16,206 nucleotides of DNA from an uncultured Clostridia bacterium (GCA_947627815.1 CANQXN010000021.1:1-16206); one strand, 5' to 3'; counted from the first letter of the stretch, positions 8,254 to 15,180 are shown. Made by a program: numbers and translations. Notes: generated by a model from the letters alone, not told the origin.

Positions 8254-8310
8254 CCTGAACAAATCATTTTTGCCGGAGAAAAGCCACAAAGGCGTCCGGC
8301 GGCGCCCTGT

Positions 8311-9042
8311 TTACGCTTTTTCGGAAGTCACTACCGTGCCGATCGCCTCTCCTGTCAGCACCCGCAGAATGTTATCGGGATCGCTCAGAGCAAAGAGGAA
8401 AATCCGCAGTTTGTTTTCCATCGCCAACGCCGCCGCCGTAGGGTCGATCACCGCCAAATGCTTTGACAGAATCTCTTCATAGCGGATGGCGTCGATCTTT
8501 TTGGCGTTTTTGTCAACCCTGGGGTCCGCGGTATACACGCCGTCAACATTTTTGGCAAAGAGCAAGGCGTCCGCGCCGATCTGCGCGCCGCGAAGCACCG
8601 CGCCGGTATCGGTGGAAAAATAGGGACTGCCTGTCCCGCAGGAGAAAATCACAACTTGTCCGGCGTTCAGATACCCATCCACCAGATCCTTGCTGTAATA
8701 CTCGGCGAAAGGCTCCATTTTCAGAGCGGACACCACTTTGGCAGGAACGCCCGCCGCAATCAGGCTGTCTTGTAGCGCAATAGAGTTGATCACAGTGGCC
8801 AACATGCCCATATGATCCGCCCGGGTACGATCCATGCCGCCGCCCTGACGGCCGCGCCAGATATTGCCGGCGCCGATGACCACCGCGATCTGCGCCCCCA
8901 GAGCCGTGGCCTTTTTGATGGCGAGCGACAGGGTGTTCAGCATCGTAAAATCAAGAATCCCGTCCGCGCCGGCCAGCGCTTCGCCGCTGACTTTTAAGAG
9001 AACACGCCGATATTGTAACGCATTTGTGGAAACACTGTTCAT
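8311..9042 (-). CDS. pyrH: UMP kinase (uridylate kinase)
   Basis: Phosphorylates UMP to UDP with ATP, a step of pyrimidine nucleotide synthesis; a member of the amino acid kinase fold. The 243-residue protein has KVSGEALAG near 17-25, VVIGAGNIWRGR near 55-66, DRTRADHMGMLATVIN (71-86) and the UMP-contacting GTGSPYFSTDTGAVLRG near 135-151, followed by DGVYTADPR. All are typical. The start ATG at 9042 has GGAGG 8 nt upstream. The gene has its own strong promoter at 9095-9123 and follows the rpsB-tsf unit after terminators. frr follows 72 nt later, as in most bacteria. Confidence 0.97.
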   Translation of the reverse strand: MNSVSTNALQYRRVLLKVSGEALAGADGILDFTMLNTLSLAIKKATALGAQIAVVIGAGNIWRGRQGGGMDRTRADHMGMLATVINSIALQDSLIAAGVPAKVVSALKMEPFAEYYSKDLVDGYLNAGQVVIFSCGTGSPYFSTDTGAVLRGAQIGADALLFAKNVDGVYTADPRVDKNAKKIDAIRYEEILSKHLAVIDPTAAALAMENKLRIFLFALSDPDNILRVLTGEAIGTVVTSEKA

Positions 9043-9094
9043 CTTTCATCCCTCCGGTTTTGGCTGAAGAGAAACTCTATTTTCTTTATCTTAT

Positions 9095-9123
9095 ATTTTA
9101 TCGTATTCCCGTCCGTTTGTAAA
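9095..9123 (-). promoter_or_regulatory. Sigma-A type promoter of pyrH-frr
   Basis: On the minus strand TTTACA (9118-9123) and TAAAAT (9095-9100) are separated by exactly 17 nt. This places transcription start near 9088 and leaves a leader of about 45 nt before the ATG at 9042. Each hexamer is one base off consensus. Confidence 0.8.
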
Positions 9124-9207
9124 GGGTTTTTCTGGATTTCTCCGATTTTTTTCTTCTTTTCTCTCATCGGGCGGTTTTTCCCTTCCTTCGAAGAAGAGGC
9201 GTTTGGC

Positions 9208-9244
9208 AAAAGAAGGGGCTGTCGTGCCAGCGCGCAACAGCCCC
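9208..9244 (-). terminator. Rho-independent terminator of the rpsB-tsf unit
   Basis: GGGGCTGT (plus 9215-9222) is perfectly complementary to ACAGCCCC (9237-9244), with a further four-pair inner stem (one G-U pair) closing a CAGC loop. On the minus strand the stem is followed by TTCTTTT. It lies upstream of the pyrH promoter, so it insulates tsf from pyrH. Confidence 0.85.
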
Positions 9245-9312
9245 CGAAGGTCATAAATTCATGGAAACGGCCATGTCCGCCCTTTTTCCCCCTGTCTTGG
9301 CAAGGCAACGGG

Positions 9313-9331
9313 AAAAACGGGATTGCATCCC
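9313..9331 (-). terminator. Possible weak first terminator just after tsf
   Basis: On the minus strand, about 10 nt after the tsf stop, GGGAT (9327-9331) pairs with ATCCC (9319-9323) around a 3-nt loop, followed by G and five T. The stem has only five pairs, so it is weaker than the hairpin at 9215-9244. The two may act in tandem. Confidence 0.4.
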
Positions 9332-9341
9332 CCGGAAGAGT

Positions 9342-10274
9342 TCAGCCCTGATTGACCATCTTGGCGATTTCTTCCGCAAAATTTTCTTCTCTCTTGGCAA
9401 TGCCCTCGCCCTTTTCGTAGAGATAGAACGCCTTGACGGCGACTTTGCCGCCGAACGCTTTCGCGCTCTGCTCTACATACTTGCCGACCGTGATGCTGTC
9501 GTCCTTGACATAGAGCTGATCGAGCAGGCAGACTCTCTCATAGAATTTGCCGAGCTTGCCGGTGAGGATTTTCTTGAGAACCTCGTCGGGCTTGGAAGCC
9601 AATTTGGGATCGTTCTTGGCCTGCGCCATGAGAATCGACATTTCCTCTTCCACGGCGGAAGCGGGGACATCGGTGCGAGCCACATAGGTGGGAGGCGAGC
9701 CGGCCGCGATCTGCAGCGCGATATTCTTGGCCATTTCGGCAAAGCCGGGGTTGGCCTTGGCGGTTTCATCGGCGTCAAAGACCACGATAACGCCGGTGGT
9801 ACCCATCCCGTGAATATAGGTGGACATCGTACCCTGCGCGATGACAAAACGCCGGATCGAGAGCTTTTCGCCGATCACAAAGATTTTTTCTTTGAGCGCG
9901 GCATCCACCGTCTCTTCGGTGCCGTTGTATTTGCAAGCCATCAAAGCGTCGAGATCGGCGGGCTTTTCGGCAAGAATCGTCTTCAAAAGTCCTTTGACAA
10001 ACTCCTGGAAGGAGGCGTTTTTCGCCACAAAGTCGGTTTCGGAGTTGACCTCAATCATGGCGGCGGTATCGCCCTCGACTAAAATATCCACAAGGCCGTC
10101 GGCGGCGATGCGGCCTTCCTTTTTGGCGGCTACCGACAGACCCCGCTCCCGCAGAATCTTGACGGCTTCGTCAAAATTGCCCTCCGCCTCGACCAACGCT
10201 TTTTTGCAGTCCATCATACCGCAGCCGGTTTTGGCGCGCAGGGCCGCTACATCTTTTGCTTGAATCTGTGCCAT
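9342..10274 (-). CDS. tsf: Translation elongation factor Ts
   Basis: Guanine nucleotide exchange factor that regenerates EF-Tu-GTP. The 310-residue protein begins MAQIQAKDVAALRAKTGCGM, the conserved UBA-like N-terminal module, and has TDFVAKN at 80-86, the contact motif that inserts near the EF-Tu Mg site. It continues with the dimerisation core (IALQIAAGSPPTYV) and a C-terminal module ending EEIAKMVNQG. It is slightly longer than the 280-300 residues common in the family, mainly through the clostridial-type middle region. The start ATG at 10274 has AAGGAG about 10 nt upstream. It is 43 nt downstream of rpsB, with which it is cotranscribed, and is followed by one weak and one strong terminator. 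Confidence 0.97.
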   Translation of the reverse strand: MAQIQAKDVAALRAKTGCGMMDCKKALVEAEGNFDEAVKILRERGLSVAAKKEGRIAADGLVDILVEGDTAAMIEVNSETDFVAKNASFQEFVKGLLKTILAEKPADLDALMACKYNGTEETVDAALKEKIFVIGEKLSIRRFVIAQGTMSTYIHGMGTTGVIVVFDADETAKANPGFAEMAKNIALQIAAGSPPTYVARTDVPASAVEEEMSILMAQAKNDPKLASKPDEVLKKILTGKLGKFYERVCLLDQLYVKDDSITVGKYVEQSAKAFGGKVAVKAFYLYEKGEGIAKREENFAEEIAKMVNQG

Positions 10275-10317
10275 ATTTCTTATTCTCCTTATTCTCTTGT
10301 TTCAAGTGGGAGGATGC

Positions 10318-11073
10318 TCAGCCCTCAGCGGCGGTATCGCTTTCGGCTTCGTTTTCGCCTTCGGCCTCGTCTTCTTCCGCGGCGGCGTCTTCGCCCTGTT
10401 TGCCCTCGATCACGGCGTTGGCCAGCACCGAGGAGATCAGTTTGATGGCGCGGATGGCGTCATCGTTGCCGGGGATCACATAATCGGCATCGTCGGGATC
10501 GCAGTTGGTATCCACGATTGCGACCACGGGAATCCCGAGCTTCTTGGCTTCGAGTACGGCGATTCTCTCTTTGCGGGGGTCCACAAGGAAGACGGCGGAA
10601 GGCAGCGAGGTCATCTCTTTGATGCCGCCGTAGGATTTTTCCAGATCGCTCTTTTCTTTCATCAGAGCGGCGACTTCCTTTTTGGGAAGAGAGGCAAACT
10701 CGCCCTTTTCTTCCTTTTCTTCGAGGGTTTTCAGCCGTTCAATGCTTCTTCTGATGGTCTTGAAGTTGGTGAGCATACCGCCCGGCCAACGGGTATTGAC
10801 ATAGTACATGCCGCAGCGCTCCGCCTCTTCCTTGATGGCGTCGGCGGCCTGCTTTTTCGTGCCGACAAAAAGAACCGTACCCTTTTCGGCGGCGACATCT
10901 TTGATGAAGCTGTAGGCTTCGTCAAACTTCTTCACCGTTTTGTTCAGATCGATGATGTAGATTCCGTTGCGTTCGGTGAAGATATAGGGTTTCATTTTGG
11001 GGTTCCATCTTCTCGTCTGGTGTCCGAAATGGACGCCGGCTTCGAGCAGCTGTTTCATGGTGATAACTGACAT
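10318..11073 (-). CDS. rpsB: Small ribosomal subunit protein S2
   Basis: Late-assembling 30S protein, required with S1-type proteins for mRNA binding. The protein is 251 residues from the ATG at 11073 (MSVITMKQLLEAGVHFGHQT). The frame is open 19 codons further up, but the chosen ATG has AAGGAGGA 7 nt upstream and matches the family start. Conserved blocks: HFGHQTRRWNPKMKPYIF, RNGIYIIDL, TVLFVGTKKQA, YVNTRWPGGMLTNF, DPRKERIAVLEA and VAIVDTNCDPD. The last 30 residues are an acidic Ala/Glu/Asp tail, often seen in clostridial S2. It is the first gene of an rpsB-tsf unit with its own promoter and a structured leader at 11074-11174. Confidence 0.97.
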   Translation of the reverse strand: MSVITMKQLLEAGVHFGHQTRRWNPKMKPYIFTERNGIYIIDLNKTVKKFDEAYSFIKDVAAEKGTVLFVGTKKQAADAIKEEAERCGMYYVNTRWPGGMLTNFKTIRRSIERLKTLEEKEEKGEFASLPKKEVAALMKEKSDLEKSYGGIKEMTSLPSAVFLVDPRKERIAVLEAKKLGIPVVAIVDTNCDPDDADYVIPGNDDAIRAIKLISSVLANAVIEGKQGEDAAAEEDEAEGENEAESDTAAEG

Positions 11074-11080
11074 TTCAATG

Positions 11081-11088
11081 TCCTCCTT
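11081..11088 (-). promoter_or_regulatory. Strong ribosome binding site deciding the rpsB start
   Basis: AAGGAGGA on the minus strand, 7 nt before the ATG at 11073. It rules out the longer reading frame that opens at 11130, whose first ATG lies inside the leader hairpin. Confidence 0.85.
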
Positions 11089-11100
11089 CGGTTTGTCCAC

Positions 11101-11149
11101 CATCCGGGCCGCATGTGGATCATGTCCCATGACCGAAAGCCCCCGGATG
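11101..11149 (-). promoter_or_regulatory. Structured rpsB mRNA leader (possible S2 autoregulatory element)
   Basis: In the roughly 100-nt leader, CATCCGGG (minus, 11142-11149) is perfectly complementary to CCCGGATG (11101-11108). A nested hairpin TCATG-GGA-CATGA lies inside at 11120-11132. The outer stem ends 12 nt before the ribosome binding site. rpsB genes are autoregulated through leader structures in several bacteria, so this is a candidate. I did not recognise a specific known leader family. Confidence 0.5.
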
Positions 11150-11180
11150 TGTGTATTTTTCGCGTTGTCACGCGTTGGTT

Positions 11181-11209
11181 ATTATAGCATTAAACGGAAA
11201 AAAAGGCAA
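11181..11209 (-). promoter_or_regulatory. Sigma-A type promoter of rpsB-tsf
   Basis: On the minus strand TTGCCT (11204-11209) and a perfect TATAAT (11181-11186) are 17 nt apart. A TG dinucleotide at the extended -10 position (TGCTATAAT) compensates the weak -35. The -35 lies within the downstream arm and T-tract of the terminator at 11198-11229. Expected start is near 11174. Confidence 0.8.
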
Positions 11210-11229
11210 GGCGTCAGCCCTGCCTTTTT
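11198..11229 (-). terminator. Rho-independent terminator after the spoIVA/PRC-barrel unit
   Basis: On the minus strand GGCAGGGC (11217-11224) pairs with GCCTTGCC (11205-11212) with one G-U pair around a TGAC loop. It is followed by seven T (11198-11204). The flanking A and T runs also pair. It starts about 40 nt after the stop at 11269 and could also act weakly on the plus strand. Confidence 0.88.
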
Positions 11230-11268
11230 AAAAATTAACATTTTATTTACATTTTTCTCTGACCATTC

Positions 11269-11586
11269 TCACAGGTCGCCGTCGCCGCCGCGCTGCTCCA
11301 CACAGGCGGTATTGACTAAAATGATATCGTTGCCGATCCGCACAATGGCATCCCAGGGAATGATCCAGGTATTCTTGCGGGCAAACCCGAAAAATTTCAG
11401 TTCGCCCGGCACCGTGAGCGAGCAGATACGGCCGGTACTAATATCGATTTCCATATCGCAGACATAGCCGAGCCGCCGGCCGTCCGAAACGCTGACCACT
11501 TCCCGATCCCGCAAGGCGCTAGCGCTGATCCGCCCCGGCGGGGGACAGTGTGGGGGCGTCCCCTTCCCCTTCTTGGCAAACCCCAT
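11269..11586 (-). CDS. PRC-barrel domain protein, YlmC/YmxH family
   Basis: A 105-residue protein whose residues 26-93 match the small sporulation-associated PRC-barrel family: LRDREVVSVSDGRRLGYVCD, then EIDISTGRI, FFGFARKNTWIIPWDAIVRIG and DIILVN. The family's molecular role is not settled; members are found almost only in spore formers and are often linked to sporulation genes. Here it starts 7 nt after the spoIVA stop, suggesting the same transcript and possibly mother-cell expression. The first 23 residues (Gly/Pro/Lys-rich) are not typical and have no ribosome binding site. The DNA under them holds a GGGGAC/GTCCCC hairpin (plus 11544-11566). The true start could be elsewhere, for example TTG at 11511, though that too lacks an RBS. 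The family call is firm; the start is not. Confidence 0.8.
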   Translation of the reverse strand: MGFAKKGKGTPPHCPPPGRISASALRDREVVSVSDGRRLGYVCDMEIDISTGRICSLTVPGELKFFGFARKNTWIIPWDAIVRIGNDIILVNTACVEQRGGDGDL

Positions 11587-11593
11587 GGCAAAC

Positions 11594-13078
11594 TCACAAA
11601 ATGATGCAGATGAGGCCGCCGGCGCCCTCGTTGATGATGCGTCCCAAAGTCTCGGACAGCTTGCCGCGCGCCTCGTCCGGCATATTGGCCAGTTTGGCGT
11701 TGAGGCCTTCGTTTACAAGTTCATAGAGCGTCTTGCCGAACAGGTTGGTCTGCCAGATGCGGGTGGGATCCTCTTCAAATTCGGAGAGAAGATAGCGCAA
11801 AAGTTCTTCCGACTGCTGTTCGCTCCCCACCACAGGATCGATTTCGGTTTCGATGGTAGCCCGTATCATGTGAATGGAGGGGGCGCTGGCCTTCAGGCGC
11901 ACGCCGTAACCGCCGGAATGGCGCACGATTTTGGGATCTTCTAACTTCATATCCCGAATCTGCGGCACCACGATGCCGTACCCGTTTTTCTCCACTTCTT
12001 CCATGGCGGCGGCGATGCGGTCATATTTTTTCCGGATGCCGGCCAGCTCCACCAGCGTGCGGATCAGGGCGGCGTCATCCTCGATGGCAAGACCCGACTG
12101 CTCGCTGATCGTGCGATAGTAAATTTCGGGCGTGAGCGCGACCGTTACCGCCGCTTTCCCGCAGCTGAGATCCACAGAATCCACCGTGACGGCGCGGATC
12201 ACGGGACCGGGCTGATAGGCGGCGCAAGTCTCTTTCAGTTCGCCGATTTTGTTTAACGAGCCGATCAGCGAAAGCACCTGACCGCGCAGATCGGTCAGCA
12301 AAGGATGATCGTCGTTCAGCGCTTCCGTCCAGGACGGCAGATTGACCCCCACCTGAACGATGGGAAACTCATAAAGCACCATTTCGAGGATATGATTGAT
12401 ATCTTCCCGATCGAGTGTCAGGCAGTTGACAAGCGCCACCGGCGCATGATATTTGGCCTCCAAAGAGAGCGCCAATTCTTCCGCCTCGGGAGAATCAGGA
12501 CGCGCGGAATTGAGAAGAAGCGCAAAAGGCTTGTTGATGGCGGAAAGCTCCCGCACCGCCCGTTCCTCCGCCGCCACATACTGCTCTCGCTCTAAATCAC
12601 AGATCGTGCCGTCGCAGGTGACAAGGATCCCGATGGTGCTGTGTTCGGTAATCACTTTCCGGGTGCCGAGTTCCGCCGCCTCTTCAAACGGCATGGCTTC
12701 CTCCGACCAGGGGGTATTCACCATGCGGGGATGGCCGTCCTCGCTGCTGCCCAAGGCGTCCCCTACCAGATAGCCCACGCAATCGATCATTTTCACATTC
12801 AGCGTCGAAACGCCGCCGTCCGGGGTGATCCTGACCGCCTCGTCGGGAATGAATTTCGGCTCGGTGGTCATCACCGTGCGGCCGGATGCGCTCTGGGGCA
12901 ATTCGTCCTGCGCGCGCTTGCGATCGTACTCGTTTTCTATATTGGGGAGTACCAGCGTCTCCATAAAGCGTTTGATAAAGGTGGATTTCCCGGTTCTCAC
13001 CGGCCCTACTACACCGATATACACATCTCCCCCGCATCGCTTGGCTATGTCTTTATAAATACTGTGCTTTTCCGGCAT
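11594..13078 (-). CDS. spoIVA: Stage IV sporulation protein A (spore coat morphogenetic ATPase)
   Basis: Cytoskeletal-like ATPase that polymerises on the outer forespore membrane and forms the base layer of the spore coat. The protein is 494 residues from the ATG at 13078 (MPEKHSIYKDIAKRCGGDVY), close to the 492 of the Bacillus protein. It has the Walker A GPVRTGKST at 25-33, the conserved NEYDRKRAQDELPQS, GRTVMTTEPKF at 66-76 (threonines of the ATPase site) and DCVGY at 99-103. The C-terminal anchoring end reads RIINEGAGGLICIIL, nearly the same as the Bacillus membrane-anchoring tail. An in-frame ATG six codons upstream overlaps the ribosome binding site and is rejected. It is bounded upstream by the cysteine desulfurase terminator, and the PRC-barrel gene follows after 7 nt. 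Its presence indicates an endospore-forming lineage. Confidence 0.97.
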   Translation of the reverse strand: MPEKHSIYKDIAKRCGGDVYIGVVGPVRTGKSTFIKRFMETLVLPNIENEYDRKRAQDELPQSASGRTVMTTEPKFIPDEAVRITPDGGVSTLNVKMIDCVGYLVGDALGSSEDGHPRMVNTPWSEEAMPFEEAAELGTRKVITEHSTIGILVTCDGTICDLEREQYVAAEERAVRELSAINKPFALLLNSARPDSPEAEELALSLEAKYHAPVALVNCLTLDREDINHILEMVLYEFPIVQVGVNLPSWTEALNDDHPLLTDLRGQVLSLIGSLNKIGELKETCAAYQPGPVIRAVTVDSVDLSCGKAAVTVALTPEIYYRTISEQSGLAIEDDAALIRTLVELAGIRKKYDRIAAAMEEVEKNGYGIVVPQIRDMKLEDPKIVRHSGGYGVRLKASAPSIHMIRATIETEIDPVVGSEQQSEELLRYLLSEFEEDPTRIWQTNLFGKTLYELVNEGLNAKLANMPDEARGKLSETLGRIINEGAGGLICIIL

Positions 13079-13084
13079 ACCTTT

Positions 13085-13091
13085 CCCTCCT
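13085..13091 (-). promoter_or_regulatory. Ribosome binding site deciding the spoIVA start
   Basis: AGGAGGG on the minus strand is 6 nt before the ATG at 13078. The earlier in-frame ATG at 13096 would place this site inside the coding region, so the shorter protein, which also matches the family, is chosen. Confidence 0.8.
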
Positions 13092-13120
13092 GCCATTGCA
13101 GTTTTCTTTGTCAGTCATAC

Positions 13121-13144
13121 CTATGCGCCAAACCGGCGGCATAG
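13121..13144. repeat. Palindrome upstream of spoIVA
   Basis: CTATGCGCC (13121-13129) and GGCGGCATAG (13135-13144) form nine base pairs with one bulged G around an AAACC loop. It lies between the upstream terminator and the spoIVA ribosome binding site, where the promoter should be. It may be a regulator binding site or an mRNA hairpin. Confidence 0.45.
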
Positions 13145-13152
13145 AACCGATA

Positions 13153-13190
13153 AAAGAAAAAAGCCGGGAAAGATGTTGATCTCTCCCGGC
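13153..13190 (-). terminator. Rho-independent terminator of the cysteine desulfurase unit
   Basis: A 12-bp stem with one G-U pair (13163-13174 with 13179-13190) and a 4-nt loop; on the minus strand GCCGGGAGAGAT pairs with ATCTTTCCCGGC and is followed by TTTTTTCTTTT. It begins 15 nt after the stop codon at 13206. This is one of the clearest terminators in the window. Confidence 0.92.
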
Positions 13191-13205
13191 GGGAAAACCG
13201 ATGGG

Positions 13206-14354
13206 TCAAGCGCGGATCAGTGTTTCCAGCCCTTTTTTCAGGGTGTTTGCCGCTATGAGAAGTTCCTCTTCCTCGGTAAAGCGGCAAAGGCTGATCCGCA
13301 AGGTCATTTCCGCCTCTTTCGGCGTAAGGCCGAACGCGGGCAGGACATAGTTGCTATGGGTTTTATGGGAGGAGCAGGCCGCCCCCGCCGAAACGCAGAT
13401 ACCCTCTTGGGAAAGATAATGCAGCATGGTTTCGGCACGCACCCCCGGCAGGGTAATGCTGATGATATGCGGTGCCTGTACCGGCGCTTCGTTGACCCGT
13501 ACCGAAGGGGGCAGGTGTTCTACAAAGAAAGCGCGCAGCAAGGCCGCTTTTTTCAAAAAAGCGGGCAGCGCCGCCTCCCCTTCTCTGGCCGCTTCGCCGA
13601 ACGCGGCGATGCCGATGACATTTTCGGTTCCGGAGCGCAGTCCTTCTTCCTGTCCGCCGCCGTAGATCAGGGGCGCGATACGCTTGGCCTTGAGCAGTTC
13701 CTGCTTTACAAGCAAAGCGCCCGTCCCTTTGGGTGCGTGAATCTTATGGGCGCTTAACGTAACGGCGTCCGCCATCATCTGAGCGGGCGCAAAGGGGACT
13801 TTCAGAAAGCCCTGTACCGCGTCGGTGTGGGTCACAACGGAAGGATTTTTTTGTTTGGCCAGCGCGAACAATGGTTTCAGATCATACCGGGCACCGGTCT
13901 CATTATTGACCGCCATCACGGTGAAAAGCACCGTGCGCTCATTGACCGCCGCGGCGGCTTCTTCGGGCGAGATCCGCCCGCCGCGGGTGGAAAGTTTTAC
14001 CACCTCGACCCCCTTCGCTTCCCAGGCGGCCAGCGTGGCGAGGACCGAGGGATGTTCGCTGTCGGTGGTCACGACCCGGGGGACAAAACGGAATTTTTTC
14101 GCCGAGAGCAGACCGGAGATCAAAAGATTATTGGCTTCACTGCCGGAGGCGGTAAAAATCAGCCGGTAATCCCGCCGGTTTTTTAGGCCCAGTGCGGCAA
14201 GCACCGACTGTCTTGCCTCGTCAAGTAGTTTTGCCGCCGCCAATCCGGCGCTGTGCAGCGAAGAGGGATTGGCGAAAGTATCGGCGGCTTCGTCCATTTT
14301 GACCCGCACGGCGGGAGAAAGCGCCGTGGTGGCGCTGTTGTCAAGATAAATCAC
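13206..14354 (-). CDS. Cysteine desulfurase (NifS/IscS-like, class V aminotransferase fold)
   Basis: PLP enzyme that removes sulfur from cysteine as an enzyme persulfide, for Fe-S clusters or tRNA thiolation. The protein is 382 residues. It has YLDNSATT at 3-10, TASGSEANN at 68-76, H101 (PLP stacking), VNNETG at 149-154, HTDAVQ (D178, Q181), the PLP lysine in SAHKIHAPKG (K204), RSGTEN at 240-245, and the catalytic loop GAACSSHKTHSN with C327. The start is GTG at 14354, 7 nt after AAAGGA; the MIYLDNSATT beginning fits the family. No scaffold (NifU/IscU), iscR, thiI or mnmA is adjacent, so the sulfur acceptor is unknown. It lies 62 nt downstream of the lipoprotein gene with no visible terminator between them, so both are probably expressed from the promoter at 15152-15180. 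A strong terminator follows. Confidence 0.93.
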   Translation of the reverse strand: MIYLDNSATTALSPAVRVKMDEAADTFANPSSLHSAGLAAAKLLDEARQSVLAALGLKNRRDYRLIFTASGSEANNLLISGLLSAKKFRFVPRVVTTDSEHPSVLATLAAWEAKGVEVVKLSTRGGRISPEEAAAAVNERTVLFTVMAVNNETGARYDLKPLFALAKQKNPSVVTHTDAVQGFLKVPFAPAQMMADAVTLSAHKIHAPKGTGALLVKQELLKAKRIAPLIYGGGQEEGLRSGTENVIGIAAFGEAAREGEAALPAFLKKAALLRAFFVEHLPPSVRVNEAPVQAPHIISITLPGVRAETMLHYLSQEGICVSAGAACSSHKTHSNYVLPAFGLTPKEAEMTLRISLCRFTEEEELLIAANTLKKGLETLIRA

Positions 14355-14416
14355 AATGTTTCCTTTGTTTTTAAAGATAGGATGCGGGGATCGTTTGTTG
14401 CCTAGGGGTGACAGGA

Positions 14417-15070
14417 TCAGCCCTTCAAGCGGAAATTGGCGATGATTGCCTCCACGGTATCGCTGATCCGCTCATAGAGATCGGGCGCCGCGGTAAAGGT
14501 GATATTATAGAAATAATCATCGTCAAAAATCATCACGAGCACCTGTTTGATCTGTGTGCCGGACAGAAACCCTTCATAGGTCACCCGATAGGCGGCAATT
14601 TCCTCTTCTCCCTTTTTGACGGTGAAGAAAGAAGACGCCGCCTCGTCCAGCGTAAAGCTGGAAACCGCCTCGCCCACCTCGTTTTCTGTCTTATCAAAGG
14701 AGGCGGCCAGTTTGCTTTTCATGCCTTCGTATGTATCATTGCCTTCGAAGTATTCGGTCAAGGTCTTTTTCCGATCGCTGTAAGAAGGGATCGCGCTGTT
14801 GCTGTGATAGGTGACGACCACGTTGGCTTTATCGCCTTCGGCCGATTGCGCCATGGTCCAGCCCTTGTCGGCGCCGTTTGTATTGAAGCTAATCTGCCAA
14901 TTTTCCGGCACATAGAGACGGTAGGACACAGCCTCGGGGTCACTCGCAAGCTTCATGCCGGCCGGCACATCATCGGCGTTATCATCCCCGCAGGCGGCAA
15001 GCGCCACAAGCAAAAGCAGCAAGAAGACGACCGGCAGGAGAAGATTCTTTATCAGTTTTTTGTGTTTCAT
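14417..15070 (-). CDS. Putative lipoprotein of unknown function
   Basis: A 217-residue protein from the ATG at 15070, chosen because AAAGGA lies 7 nt upstream and the reading frame then begins with a normal signal peptide (MKHKKLIKNLLLPVVF). The hydrophobic core ends in VALAAC, a lipobox with C27 as the predicted lipidated residue, so the mature protein should be anchored outside the cytoplasmic membrane. The mature part has about 190 residues with alternating short strands: YRLYVPENWQISFNT, ANVVVTYHSNS, AAYRVTYEGFL, QVLVMIFDDDYFYNITFTA, and a closing helix ERISDTVEAIIANFRL. This pattern resembles PsbP/DcrB-like lipoproteins, but that is a guess from the pattern. It is first in a unit with the cysteine desulfurase and has a perfect consensus promoter. 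Confidence 0.8.
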   Translation of the reverse strand: MKHKKLIKNLLLPVVFLLLLLVALAACGDDNADDVPAGMKLASDPEAVSYRLYVPENWQISFNTNGADKGWTMAQSAEGDKANVVVTYHSNSAIPSYSDRKKTLTEYFEGNDTYEGMKSKLAASFDKTENEVGEAVSSFTLDEAASSFFTVKKGEEEIAAYRVTYEGFLSGTQIKQVLVMIFDDDYFYNITFTAAPDLYERISDTVEAIIANFRLKG

Positions 15071-15077
15071 AACGCGA

Positions 15078-15083
15078 TCCTTT
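15078..15083 (-). promoter_or_regulatory. Ribosome binding site deciding the lipoprotein start
   Basis: AAAGGA on the minus strand is 7 nt before the ATG at 15070. The frame is open up to 15163, but the longer version would bury the signal peptide behind 31 residues, and its first codon lies close to the -10 box. Confidence 0.75.
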
Positions 15084-15151
15084 CGGCGCAAGAAAGCGAG
15101 AAGGACGATCTCTTTTCCGGCGGCAGACATTTTTTCATAGTTCTTTTGTTT

Positions 15152-15180
15152 ATTATAATACACTTGCCCGACTTTGTCAA
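15152..15180 (-). promoter_or_regulatory. Perfect consensus sigma-A promoter of the lipoprotein gene
   Basis: On the minus strand TTGACA (15175-15180) and TATAAT (15152-15157) are separated by 17 nt, a full consensus match. Transcription should start near 15145, giving a leader of about 75 nt. A TCAACAAAA repeat (15177-15185) overlaps the -35, so a bound regulator could block it. Confidence 0.9.

Noticed and set aside
9039..9308. 89-codon minus-strand frame between tsf and pyrH
   Set aside because: It runs through a strong terminator and the pyrH promoter, is low-complexity Lys-rich and lacks family motifs.
10297..11070. 257-codon plus-strand frame opposite rpsB
   Set aside because: Exact antisense of ribosomal protein S2, with no ribosome binding site of its own.
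11074..11130. N-terminal extension of rpsB
   Set aside because: The extension starts inside the leader hairpin, and AAGGAGGA stands before the internal ATG that matches the family start.
13117..13125. Firm sigma-E promoter call for spoIVA
   Set aside because: The -10 match is loose and the -35 is poor, so it is only discussed as a finding and not annotated as a feature.
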